21,094 bases of DNA from JAWLCG01 sp041687295 (GCA_041687295.1 JAWLCG010000035.1:1-21094); one strand, 5' to 3'. Shown: positions 6,368 to 13,142, counted from the stretch's first letter. The notes: generated by a model not told the origin, from the letters alone. Made by a program: numbers and translations.

Positions 6368-6589
6368 ATGTCCAAGATCCTGTTCGTCAACAACGACGGC
6401 GCCGGCTTCGCTGAGACGCTCGAGCTCGCCGAGGGCGAGACCATCGGCGAGCTGTTTGGCCGGATGGTCTGCGGCTCGGCGGGCGACTACCGCATCAAGG
6501 TCAACGGCCAGATCGTCCCGCGGGACTATTCGTTGCAGGCCGGTGACAAGGTCTCGGTCACGCCGACCAAGATCGAGGGGGCGCGGTAG
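6368..6589 (+). CDS. Ubiquitin-like beta-grasp protein (MoaD/ThiS-like)
   Basis: 73 residues. The start is ATG 6368 with AAGGAG 9 nt upstream; longer in-frame starts have no such site. The pattern is beta-grasp: strand ILFVNND, hairpin, strand FAETLEL, helix TIGELFGRMV, strand YRIKVNGQIV, and YSLQAGDKVSVTP as the last strands. The phrase 'VNGQIVPRDYSLQAGDKVSVTP' is typical of ThiS/MoaD-type proteins. The C-terminus is KIEGAR, not a free GG, so if it is a protein modifier the last two residues probably have to be removed to expose glycine. It is first in an operon with E2-, JAMM- and E1-like genes, which argues for a conjugated modifier rather than a sulfur carrier for cofactor synthesis. Confidence 0.8.
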   Translation: MSKILFVNNDGAGFAETLELAEGETIGELFGRMVCGSAGDYRIKVNGQIVPRDYSLQAGDKVSVTPTKIEGAR

Positions 6590-6666
6590 TCCCTCTGCGG
6601 CCCAGGCGGGGGGCGGGGCCGAGGGGCTCCGTCCCCCGCGCCTTTTACCCCATCAGGAGGTGCAGC

Positions 6667-7803
6667 ATGCGACGCTGCCCGGACAGTATCGACTCGCGTG
6701 TCCATCGGATCTTCGACCGGCTCCGCCGCCGCTGGCCCGGTCAGGGGCGATGGAACGACTCGTTCGATCGGCTCGTCACCGGCGGCATGGAGCTGCAGGC
6801 CCCCCTGGCCGGCCTGGGGGGGCTGCTGGGTCGGCTGCAGGCGTGCCGGCGCCGCGGCCAGCGGGCGGCGGCGGGGCAGCTGCTGGGCCGGCTGGGGGCG
6901 GAGCTGGACGTCCTGGCCCTGCGGCTGTCGAGTGGCCGGGCGCTGCTGGGCCAGGTGCGCTACAGCGGCCCGCCGAGCCTCTGGCGGCTGTGGGGGGAGG
7001 TCGTCGAGTCCGTCGAGGCCTACGGCCTGCGCCTCAGCGCGGACAGCCAGACGCTGATCGCAACGACCGAGCCGATCACGCTGAGCGACGAGGAGTTCAG
7101 CGAGGAGCTCGGGCCCATGGAGATCCGCATCCCCATCGAGAGCTTCGGCGGGCCGGGCCGATCGTTCACGATCGTCGCCGTCGAGCCCAACGAGTGCGAC
7201 GGCTACATCCACCCGCACGTGGCCAGCGACGGGCGGCTCTGCGAGGGCGAGGCGACCGTCCCGCTCAACCATGCCTGGCGGGCGGGCATGCTGGCCGAGG
7301 TCCTGCACATCCTCGACGCGACGCTGCGGACCTACAACCCCCACTCGGCCTACGAGCGGCTGGACCGCTGGGGAGGCGGGGCGGGCCGGCCGAGCTGCTA
7401 CGACTGCGGCTACAGCATGCCCGAAGACGAGGGCTATGGGTGCGAGATCTGCCAGGAGACCTTCTGCAGCGCCTGCAGCCACTACAGCGAGGCCCTGGCG
7501 ATGAGCCTGTGCGACCGTTGCGGCGTCCGCGTCCAGACGGCGGCGGGCCCGGACTACGTCGACCACGACAGCGCCCGCCAATGCGATGGCTGCGAGGACC
7601 TGTGGTTCAATGAGGACCTCCAGGAGGGCCTGTGCCCGGCCTGCTGGGCCGAGAGCTTTTTGTGCACCCACTGCGGCCAGCGCCGCTGCGCGCACGAGCA
7701 GTCGGCGACCGAGGGGCTGTGCCTGTCCTGCCAGGCAGCGCCGGTGATCGCAGAGGGTCCCGCGGTTCCCGCAGCCCCCGCCGTGCCCATCTCCGCCGAG
7801 TGA
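6667..7803 (+). CDS. E2-like (UBC fold) protein fused to a multi-zinc RING/treble-clef region
   Basis: 378 residues; AGGAGG lies 8 nt before ATG. Residues 1-120 are helical, Leu/Arg/Gly-rich and unassigned. Residues ~150-235 look like a ubiquitin-conjugating core. HPHVASDGRLCEGE (182-195) parallels the HPN...DGxICL signature and places the acceptor cysteine at Cys192. W204 and the following helix, then TYNPHS (222-227), match the W...L..PNP tail. Residues 244-355 hold eight CxxC pairs (244/247, 259/262, 267/270, 282/285, 306/309, 323/326, 333/336, 352/355) plus C341 and His candidates, enough for several zinc sites in RING or related binuclear treble-clef folds. It may combine E2 and E3 functions in one chain, taking the modifier from the E1 encoded two genes downstream. 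Confidence 0.8.
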   Translation: MRRCPDSIDSRVHRIFDRLRRRWPGQGRWNDSFDRLVTGGMELQAPLAGLGGLLGRLQACRRRGQRAAAGQLLGRLGAELDVLALRLSSGRALLGQVRYSGPPSLWRLWGEVVESVEAYGLRLSADSQTLIATTEPITLSDEEFSEELGPMEIRIPIESFGGPGRSFTIVAVEPNECDGYIHPHVASDGRLCEGEATVPLNHAWRAGMLAEVLHILDATLRTYNPHSAYERLDRWGGGAGRPSCYDCGYSMPEDEGYGCEICQETFCSACSHYSEALAMSLCDRCGVRVQTAAGPDYVDHDSARQCDGCEDLWFNEDLQEGLCPACWAESFLCTHCGQRRCAHEQSATEGLCLSCQAAPVIAEGPAVPAAPAVPISAE

Positions 7804-7845
7804 TCCTCGGCGTTCCGCTGCCCCTTTACCCATCAGGAGAACCCC

Positions 7846-8865
7846 ATGCAACCGACGACCCCTGCGCCGGCCCAGCCGGCCGGACGCCAACGTACACCCT
7901 CCGCCAGCGCCCGGCGCCACAGCCCCCGCGTGCTGCGTGCCGAGGGCCCGGCGATCCGCTTCTCGCCCTACGCCTGGGCCAAGATGCTCTACCTCCGCGA
8001 CGCCGGGCCCATCGAGGTCGGCGGCCTGGGCCTCTGCCGCGACGGCGGCGACCCGCTGGCCGTCCACGACGTGGCGGTGCTCAAGCAGGTCGGCTCGCGG
8101 ACGACCACGCGCCTGGACGACGACGCGGTGAACGACCACATGCTGGGGGCCCTGGAGCAGGGCCTCCAGCCCTGCCAGACGATGCGGATCTGGGTGCACA
8201 CGCACCCGGGCCACTCCGCCGAGCCCAGCGGCACCGATTGGGCGACCTTCGAGCGGATCTTCGCCCGCTGCGACTGGGGCGTGATGGTCATCCTGGCCAT
8301 GGACGGCTCGACGAGCGCTCACATCCGCCTGGGTAAGCCCCTGGAGGCGATCTACCGCCTGCCGGTGGAGGTCGACTGCCGGCTGCCCTTCGCCGCCAGC
8401 AACCCCGACGCCTGGCAGGGCCTCTACGCCGCCGCCGTCACGGCCGAGGAGGGGGCCTGGACCGGGCCCTGGGGCCTGGATGCCTGGGGCGCCGACGACT
8501 GGGCGGTCGAGCCCGAGGAGCTCTGCGGGCTGCTGGAGCCTGACGGCTGCGAGGGCTACGGGCCCGCCAGCGTCCACCGCCGCCAGGCGCAGTGGGCCGA
8601 TACGCTGGGCCAGCTGGACGATGACTCGGCCCAGCGGCTACTGGAGCGCCTCGAAGAACGCCTCGAGGAGCTCCAGCAGGCGGTCGCCCAGGCGCAGGCC
8701 GAGGGCGATGAGGCCCTCAGCGAGGAGCTGGCCGAGGCCCGCAGCCACCTCGGTGAGCAGCTCACCGCCCTGCGGGATGAGCTGGGCGGCCGCGGCTGGA
8801 TGCTCGGCGGCCGGCCCGGTCCCGCCCTCACCGACGACGAGGGGGCCCTGGAGTACGAGCTCTGA
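7846..8865 (+). CDS. JAB1/MPN (JAMM) metalloprotease, deubiquitinase-like, with coiled-coil tail
   Basis: 339 residues; AGGAGA lies upstream of ATG. The JAMM zinc site is complete: Glu57 (IEVGG) and HTHPGHSAEPSGTD, giving His118, His120, Ser128 and Asp131 in exact HxHx7Sx2D spacing. Residues ~35-175 form the MPN domain. Residues ~175-245 are Trp/Gly-rich and unassigned. Residues ~255-315 form a strongly charged Glu/Arg/Leu coiled coil, an addition not needed for catalysis that may mediate assembly. Expected roles are trimming the C-terminal tail of the Ubl encoded two genes upstream and/or removing it from targets. It lies between the E2- and E1-like genes of the operon. Confidence 0.9.
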   Translation: MQPTTPAPAQPAGRQRTPSASARRHSPRVLRAEGPAIRFSPYAWAKMLYLRDAGPIEVGGLGLCRDGGDPLAVHDVAVLKQVGSRTTTRLDDDAVNDHMLGALEQGLQPCQTMRIWVHTHPGHSAEPSGTDWATFERIFARCDWGVMVILAMDGSTSAHIRLGKPLEAIYRLPVEVDCRLPFAASNPDAWQGLYAAAVTAEEGAWTGPWGLDAWGADDWAVEPEELCGLLEPDGCEGYGPASVHRRQAQWADTLGQLDDDSAQRLLERLEERLEELQQAVAQAQAEGDEALSEELAEARSHLGEQLTALRDELGGRGWMLGGRPGPALTDDEGALEYEL

Positions 8866-8930
8866 TCGCCGCTCTGCGTTCGCCTCACCGTCCCACTCTT
8901 CCTACACCACCCTCCCAAGGAGATGATTCC

Positions 8931-9620
8931 ATGGCCACCCCTGCGCCTACCGATCCGCTGGCCGGCCGCCACGTGCGGCAGTCGGCCATCCTGGAGCCCG
9001 AGGTCCTGCAGCGTGCCCGCCCGCTGGTCGTCGGCGTCGGCGCCGTCGGCTCACTGGTCGCCCGTCAGCTCGCCCACCTGGGCTGCGGGTCGATCGGCCT
9101 GTGCGATCCTGACATCGTCAACGTCGAGAACCTCAGCTGCCAGGGCTACCGCGAGTGTGACCTGGGCCGGCCCAAGGTCGAGGCGACGGCCGAGCAGCTG
9201 GCGGCGATCGACGGCTCGCTGAGGCTGGAGCTGCACGTCGAGCGGTTCCGCCGCAGCGTCGGCCGCCGCTACGACGTGATCTTCTGCTGCGTCGACCGCA
9301 TCGCCACACGAGCCTCAATCTGGCAGGCCGTGAAGGAGAGCTGCACCGGCTTCTTCGACGCCCGCGTCAAGGGCGGCGACACGATCCGCATCCTGGTCGC
9401 CCGCGACGGGCCCAGCCGGCTCTGCTACGGCCAGAGCCTCTTCGCCCAGCGCCAGGCCCAGGCAGGGCCCTGCACGGCCCGCATGACGATCTACGGCGCC
9501 TTCGTCGCCGCCGGCCTGCTGGTCCACCAGTACGCCCAGATGCTGCGCGGCCTGCCGCTGGTCGAGGCCGACCTGCTGGTCAATCTCGCCGCCGGCGAGA
9601 TGGCCGCCACGGCTTTTTGA
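8931..9620 (+). CDS. ThiF/E1-like adenylyltransferase
   Basis: 229 residues; AAGGAG before ATG 8931. It has a Rossmann-type ATP site VVGVGAVGS (G35xG37xxG40), then CDPDIVNVENLSCQGY and DLGRPKVEAT, the standard order of E1/ThiF motifs (D59, D61, N67, K82), and FCCVDR (119-123) for the following strand. Cys181 in GPCTARM is a candidate thioester cysteine. Two points are odd. The usual Arg of NLxRQ is replaced by Cys70 (NLSCQ). The protein is short, with no separate catalytic-cysteine or ubiquitin-fold domain. It would adenylate the Ubl C-terminus and pass it to the E2-like protein. Confidence 0.88.
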   Translation: MATPAPTDPLAGRHVRQSAILEPEVLQRARPLVVGVGAVGSLVARQLAHLGCGSIGLCDPDIVNVENLSCQGYRECDLGRPKVEATAEQLAAIDGSLRLELHVERFRRSVGRRYDVIFCCVDRIATRASIWQAVKESCTGFFDARVKGGDTIRILVARDGPSRLCYGQSLFAQRQAQAGPCTARMTIYGAFVAAGLLVHQYAQMLRGLPLVEADLLVNLAAGEMAATAF

Positions 9621-9657
9621 GCACACACCCCCCAACCCCCTCTGGAAGGAGCAACCC

Positions 9658-10545
9658 ATGACGCAACCCTTCGACCTGACTGACGAGATCGTCCAGCACT
9701 GGCTGGCCAACCATCCGGTGCTGCTGCTGGTGACCGAGGAGCCCTATCGCGTGACGGCGGCCGTGGAGGCGGCCGTCGAGCGGCTCACGGCCCTGGGCAC
9801 GGCGCCCGTGCGGGCCTGGAGCCACGACAAGGTCTGCGGCTTCCACCAGGGCAGCCCGGGCATCCGCCCGCCGCAGGACCGCCGCAGCCACGCCCTGACC
9901 GTCGCGCTGCCGATGATGCTCGAGCCGCTGCACGTGATGCGCCAGGCGAGTGCGGACAACGTCCCGCCGTTCGATCCTCGCGAGGATATCCTGTTCGTGC
10001 TCAAGGACGTCCACTGGGACTGGTCCGAGGGGCCCAGCCGGCCCAGCGTGATCCAGATCCTCCGCAACTGCATCCAGGCGAACATGGCCTCGCCGCACTA
10101 CTGGCTCGACGAGGCCGATGAGCCCCTGCGGGGCAAGCGGATGCTCGTGCTGGTCAGCCCGCTGGAGGACCGCCCGGCGGACCTGCCGGAGATCGATCCG
10201 CTCATCGTGCCGCTGCCGGACGATGCGATGCTCGAGCGGGCCCTCGCCGACACGCTCGACCCGGCCGTCGGGCAGACCAATGCCGCCGGCCAGACCAATC
10301 GCGAGCTGTCGGCCCCCGAGCGGACGGCGATCGTGGGGATGGGCCGGGGCTTCACCTACCAGAAGTGGGAGGAGGCGCTGGCCCTGGCCCTGGTCGCCAA
10401 CGGCGGCTACAACGATGTAGGAGCCTTCCTGCGGACCCTCAGCCGTGCCAAGGGCGCCATGCTCGCGGGCATCGGCGAGCTCAACGACGCCGTCCGGCGC
10501 GCCTGGCAGAGCCACAGCCGCGCCCTGCGGCGGATCCAGTTCTGA
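9658..10545 (+). CDS. Ycf46-like N-terminal domain protein lacking the AAA+ ATPase core
   Basis: 295 residues; AAGGAG before ATG. The layout follows the N-terminal half of Ycf46-type AAA proteins: HPVLLLVTEEPYRV near residue 19-32, then VRAWSHDKVCGF, then DILFVLKDVHWDW near 110, a SVIQILRNCI helix, GKRMLVLVSPLEDRPADLPE and a VPLPD turn near 190. Then comes MGRGFTYQKWEEALALAL, like the 'GLT..EAE' helix. In Ycf46 this precedes a P-loop ATPase. Here the protein ends with no GxxxxGKS/T or DExx motif, so it should not hydrolyse ATP. It may be an adaptor or a recruiter of a separate ATPase. Resemblance is from motif memory, not a search. Confidence 0.6.
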   Translation: MTQPFDLTDEIVQHWLANHPVLLLVTEEPYRVTAAVEAAVERLTALGTAPVRAWSHDKVCGFHQGSPGIRPPQDRRSHALTVALPMMLEPLHVMRQASADNVPPFDPREDILFVLKDVHWDWSEGPSRPSVIQILRNCIQANMASPHYWLDEADEPLRGKRMLVLVSPLEDRPADLPEIDPLIVPLPDDAMLERALADTLDPAVGQTNAAGQTNRELSAPERTAIVGMGRGFTYQKWEEALALALVANGGYNDVGAFLRTLSRAKGAMLAGIGELNDAVRRAWQSHSRALRRIQF

Positions 10546-10605
10546 GACCGCCGGCGTTCCGGCCGCCAGGACGCACAACAACCACTTCTACAGGAGACCT
10601 TGCCC

Positions 10606-11097
10606 ATGATTGACCGCCCCCCGCGCCCGAGCCGGTCGGGCCGGCTGCTGGACTCGCAGACCTGGGAGGCCCTGCGCCGGGCCGGCTTCTCCCAGCAGCA
10701 GCTCTACGACGACCAGCCCTTCGGGCCGGTCCTCAGCGCCTACAGCCGCGCCGACGCCATCCGCGACGGCGTCCTGATCGACCTGTCCGTCCCGCCGTGG
10801 CTGCCCCTGGCCCGCCAGGCCGGCATCGGCCTGCCCGTCGCCATCACGGCCGCCGCCTTCGCCCAGACCGTCGGTGACCGGCCGCCGGTGGACCAGGGGC
10901 GGCTGAGTGCCGTGCTGGTGGCCCTGCGCGAGGCGATCGGCCGGCTGCCCCGCGACCGGCCCACCGACCGCGTGCACTTCAGCGTGCAGGTCGTGACGGC
11001 GGATCGGCCCCCGTGGGCCGTGCCGCTGTGGTGCCTCTGCGGGCCCGGCGACAATGCGGAACCGGTCCTGACGGTGATGCTGCCCGAGGAGGATTGA
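10606..11097 (+). CDS. DUF6573-family protein
   Basis: 163 residues from ATG 10606 with AGGAG upstream. The signature VLSAYSRADAIRDGVLIDLS near residues 44-63, followed by ARQAGIGLPVAITAAAFA and the C-terminal CGPGDNAEPVLTVMLPEED, is what I recognise as DUF6573, a family frequent on plasmids and mobile elements. The biochemical role is unknown. It is cytosolic, with no metal-binding cluster. It sits mid-operon between the Ycf46-like and Ycf35-like genes, so it likely belongs to the same module. Confidence 0.75.
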   Translation: MIDRPPRPSRSGRLLDSQTWEALRRAGFSQQQLYDDQPFGPVLSAYSRADAIRDGVLIDLSVPPWLPLARQAGIGLPVAITAAAFAQTVGDRPPVDQGRLSAVLVALREAIGRLPRDRPTDRVHFSVQVVTADRPPWAVPLWCLCGPGDNAEPVLTVMLPEED

Positions 11098-11129
11098 TCC
11101 ACATCCCTCTACCCAACCAAGGAGACCCC

Positions 11130-11561
11130 ATGAGCCACATCGCCATCGTGAAGGTCGAGATCCGCAGCCTCCAGGCCCTCCAGGCCGCCTGCGAGCGGCT
11201 GGGCCTGGAGCTGCGACTCGGCCAGACGAGCCACCGCTGGTTCGGCCAGCGAACCGATAGCACCCGCCAGGAGCCGCTGGGCCGCTGCGCGCACGCCATC
11301 GGCATCCCGGATGACGAGCAGGCCTACGAGATCGGCGTCGTCCCCAGCCCCGCCGGCGACGGCTACGCCCTGGCCTACGACTTCTGGGGCCCCCAGGGCC
11401 GCAAGCTCGAGGCCCTGGCAGGGCCCGACTGCGCGGTCCTCACCCAGGAGTACGGCGCCGCGGTGGCCGAGCTGCAGGCCCAGGAGCTGCTCGCCCAGGG
11501 CTGGCAGCTGGCCCGCACCCGCCAGCCCAACGGCGACATCGTCCTGGAGCTGAGCGCCTGA
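11130..11561 (+). CDS. DUF1257 (Ycf35-like) protein
   Basis: 143 residues from ATG 11130, preceded by AAGGAG. The N-terminus MSHIAIVKVEIRSLQALQAA with CERLGLEL matches the DUF1257/Ycf35 opening (MSH..xxxTEIRDxxAL..AC..LGL). The centre YEIGVVPSPAGDGYALAYDF and the C-terminal helix plus strand (GWQLARTRQPNGDIVLEL) also fit. Function is unknown. In cyanobacteria, plastids and planctomycetes, to my recollection, it co-occurs with Ycf46-type ATPases and DUF2997, as here (next gene starts 12 bp downstream). Confidence 0.8.
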   Translation: MSHIAIVKVEIRSLQALQAACERLGLELRLGQTSHRWFGQRTDSTRQEPLGRCAHAIGIPDDEQAYEIGVVPSPAGDGYALAYDFWGPQGRKLEALAGPDCAVLTQEYGAAVAELQAQELLAQGWQLARTRQPNGDIVLELSA

Positions 11562-11573
11562 AGGAGAATGACC

Positions 11574-11777
11574 ATGCCCACGATCACCATCACCATCCCC
11601 CGCGACCGGAGCCAGGGGACCCGCATCGCCGTCGACGGCGTCGCCGGCCCCGGCTGCCAGGCCCTCACCGCCCGCCTGCAGGAGCAGCTGGGCCGCACGC
11701 TGCAGGATGAGCCGACACAGGAGTTCGCCCAACAGCCCCAGCGGCTCGACCAGACCCTCGACAACCAGGGAGACTGA
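11574..11777 (+). CDS. DUF2997-family small protein
   Basis: 67 residues. ATG 11574 is preferred over ATG 11568 because AAGGAG at 11561-11566 leaves 7 nt to the former and only 1 nt to the latter. The strand pattern TITITIP, then a VDGVAGPGCQALT turn with a Gly-x-x-C near the middle and a helix ending QLGR, matches DUF2997, where the single Cys of GxxC is conserved. The ribosome site overlaps the stop of the DUF1257 gene, so the pair is probably translationally linked. Its role is unknown; it is usually a companion of DUF1257. Confidence 0.75.
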   Translation: MPTITITIPRDRSQGTRIAVDGVAGPGCQALTARLQEQLGRTLQDEPTQEFAQQPQRLDQTLDNQGD

Positions 11778-11780
11778 CCC

Positions 11781-12125
11781 ATGACCCACTGCACCCTCCG
11801 TATCCGGCCCGGCGGCGAAGTGCACTTCGTCCGCGACGGACCCCTGCAGGCCCTGACCCGGCAGGGCCCCGTGCAGCTTCGCCGGGCCAGCCACATCCAG
11901 CCGGTCTGCCCGCCGCTGCGATGGCTCTTCCGCAGCCTCCGCCGCCTGGCCGGCGACGACGGCCGGCTGGCCGCCTGGACCCGGCGCTGGCCCTGCCGCT
12001 GGCGGGTCGACCTGCGGCCAAGCGACGGGCCGGTCCTGAAAGCCTTCGCCGACCGCCCGGCGGCCCTGGCGGCCGAGCACGCCTGGCTGGCGGTCCACAT
12101 CCTCGGCCGGGGAGGCCGGCCATGA
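11781..12125 (+). CDS. Conserved-looking hypothetical protein of the Ubl operon
   Basis: 114 residues, beginning MTHCTLRIRPGG, 3 bp after the previous stop, with GGAG upstream. It is rich in Arg, Trp and Leu: RRASHIQPVCPPLRWLFRSLRR, WTRRWPCRWRVDLRP and ALAAEHAWLA. There is no signal peptide or membrane helix. Its basic, Trp-rich composition could suit nucleic acid or protein binding, but I recognise no family. Its stop overlaps the next start codon by ATGA. Confidence 0.6.
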   Translation: MTHCTLRIRPGGEVHFVRDGPLQALTRQGPVQLRRASHIQPVCPPLRWLFRSLRRLAGDDGRLAAWTRRWPCRWRVDLRPSDGPVLKAFADRPAALAAEHAWLAVHILGRGGRP

Positions 12126-12268
12126 CGCTGCTGGTCCAGGTCCTGCTGCGGCCTTGGACGCACAGCCGCCAGGAGATCCCCGCCCATCGCCGCCGCCCGC
12201 CGGGCCGGCCGGGGACGCCCCGGCACGTCCAGGTGCGGCCCCACCGGCGGTACGTTCGCCGCCGATGA
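12122..12268 (+). CDS. Short Arg-rich protein, possible
   Basis: 48 residues starting at an ATG that overlaps the preceding stop (ATGA), which favours coupled translation. The sequence opens with a short hydrophobic stretch (MTLLVQVLLRPW) and continues as a highly basic, Pro/Arg-rich tail ending YVRRR. It fills the otherwise empty 170 bp before the lipoprotein gene. GC-rich DNA readily creates Arg-rich frames, so it may be spurious. No family recognised. Confidence 0.4.
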   Translation: MTLLVQVLLRPWTHSRQEIPAHRRRPPGRPGTPRHVQVRPHRRYVRRR

Positions 12269-12300
12269 CCCAACACCCCCAGTACAGCCAAGGAGGACCC

Positions 12301-12672
12301 ATGCGCTATCCAACCGCGACGGCCCTGATCGCGGCCGTCCTCGCCCTCGCCGCGGCGGGCTGCGAGGACGAGCCGTCCGCCCCGCCAAGCCCCGCCCCAG
12401 CCTCGGCCCACGAGCAGCAGGCCCAGCGCCTCGAGGAGGCCCAGCAGGCCCGGCGGGAGGCCCAGCGGCAGGTCGCCGACGAGCAGCAGCGCCGCCTGGA
12501 GGCCGAGCTCCAGGCCCGCACCGCCCAGAGCAGCCGCTGGACCTGGGCGATCGGCTGCTCACTGCTGGCCCTGGTCGCCGGCGTGGCCATCGCCTCGCGA
12601 GTGCGGAAGGACTACGCCGCCCAGCAGGCCACCCCGCCGCCTCGCGACCGGCCGCCGGGAGGCCGGCCGTGA
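12301..12672 (+). CDS. Small lipoprotein with coiled coil and C-terminal transmembrane helix
   Basis: 123 residues; AAGGAGG lies just before ATG 12301. The N-terminus is a lipoprotein signal with lipobox AAGC (Cys21). A Pro/Ala linker follows, then a long Gln/Glu/Arg coiled coil (about residues 38-78: EQQAQRLEEAQQARREAQRQ and on), a membrane helix WTWAIGCSLLALVAGVAIA (about 82-100) and a short basic tail. Two membrane anchors with a coiled coil between them are unusual. The protein resembles phage Rz1-like or plasmid-borne accessory proteins in outline only. Its stop overlaps the next start (GTGA). Confidence 0.7.
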   Translation: MRYPTATALIAAVLALAAAGCEDEPSAPPSPAPASAHEQQAQRLEEAQQARREAQRQVADEQQRRLEAELQARTAQSSRWTWAIGCSLLALVAGVAIASRVRKDYAAQQATPPPRDRPPGGRP

Positions 12673-13142
12673 CGGACCCCCGGCCCGAGCGTTCGCTGAC
12701 GCCGCGCGCGGTGGATCCGGGGATCGAGTCGGCCCGCCGCCGGGCGAGGGGCCTGCTGGGCGAGGTGGTGCGCTACGAGCCGCGGCCGCTGGAGCCGCCG
12801 CGGGTGGATGAGGACTTCGATCGGATGACCCGGGCCGGCCGCACGCTCGAGGCGCTACGGTACGGCCTCTCGCTGCTGGAGCACGCCGCCGCCTCCAGCG
12901 GCTGGCTGCGGGCCTGGCTTGTGCTGTGGCTCCGCCTGGCCTGGCTGACCGCCGTGCCCGCCGCCGCGGCCGGCCTGATCGTCCTGCTGCTCACCCCCAT
13001 GGCCGCCGGCCTGGCCGAACTGGCCGCCTCCGCCGAACAGGCCGCCGCCAGCACCTTCCACGCCCTGGCCTGGCTCGCCGGCTGCGGGGCCCTGGGGGCC
13101 GTGGTCATCCACGTCATTCGGTCCCTCATGGACAGAGGCTGA
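12669..13142 (+). CDS. Two-helix membrane protein, hypothetical
   Basis: 157 residues from GTG 12669, overlapping the lipoprotein stop by 4 nt. About 85 charged N-terminal residues (cytosolic) are followed by two long hydrophobic segments, WLRAWLVLWLRLAWLTAVPA into AAGLIVLLLTPMAAGL, and ALAWLAGCGALGAVVIHVI, then a short tail. No known family is recognised. Coupling to the lipoprotein suggests a two-component membrane complex at the end of the operon. Confidence 0.65.
   Translation: MTDPRPERSLTPRAVDPGIESARRRARGLLGEVVRYEPRPLEPPRVDEDFDRMTRAGRTLEALRYGLSLLEHAAASSGWLRAWLVLWLRLAWLTAVPAAAAGLIVLLLTPMAAGLAELAASAEQAAASTFHALAWLAGCGALGAVVIHVIRSLMDRG

Noticed and set aside
6070..6444. 124-codon minus-strand frame upstream of the Ubl gene
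   Set aside because: No ribosome site, Ala/Gly/Ser-rich, overlaps the Ubl start; judged non-coding.
6368..6589. Assigning the small beta-grasp protein to molybdopterin synthesis (MoaD)
   Set aside because: No MoaE, MoaA or MoaC neighbours, no terminal GG, and adjacent E2- and JAMM-like genes point to a modifier instead.
6526..8577. 683-codon minus-strand frame opposite the Ubl, E2 and JAMM genes
   Set aside because: A shadow frame caused by high GC at third codon positions; composition is Ala/Gly/Val/Arg low complexity and the plus-strand genes have clear motifs and ribosome sites.
11568..11573. ATG 11568 as start of the DUF2997 gene
   Set aside because: Only 1 nt separates it from AAGGAG; the in-frame ATG 11574 has a normal 7-nt spacing.
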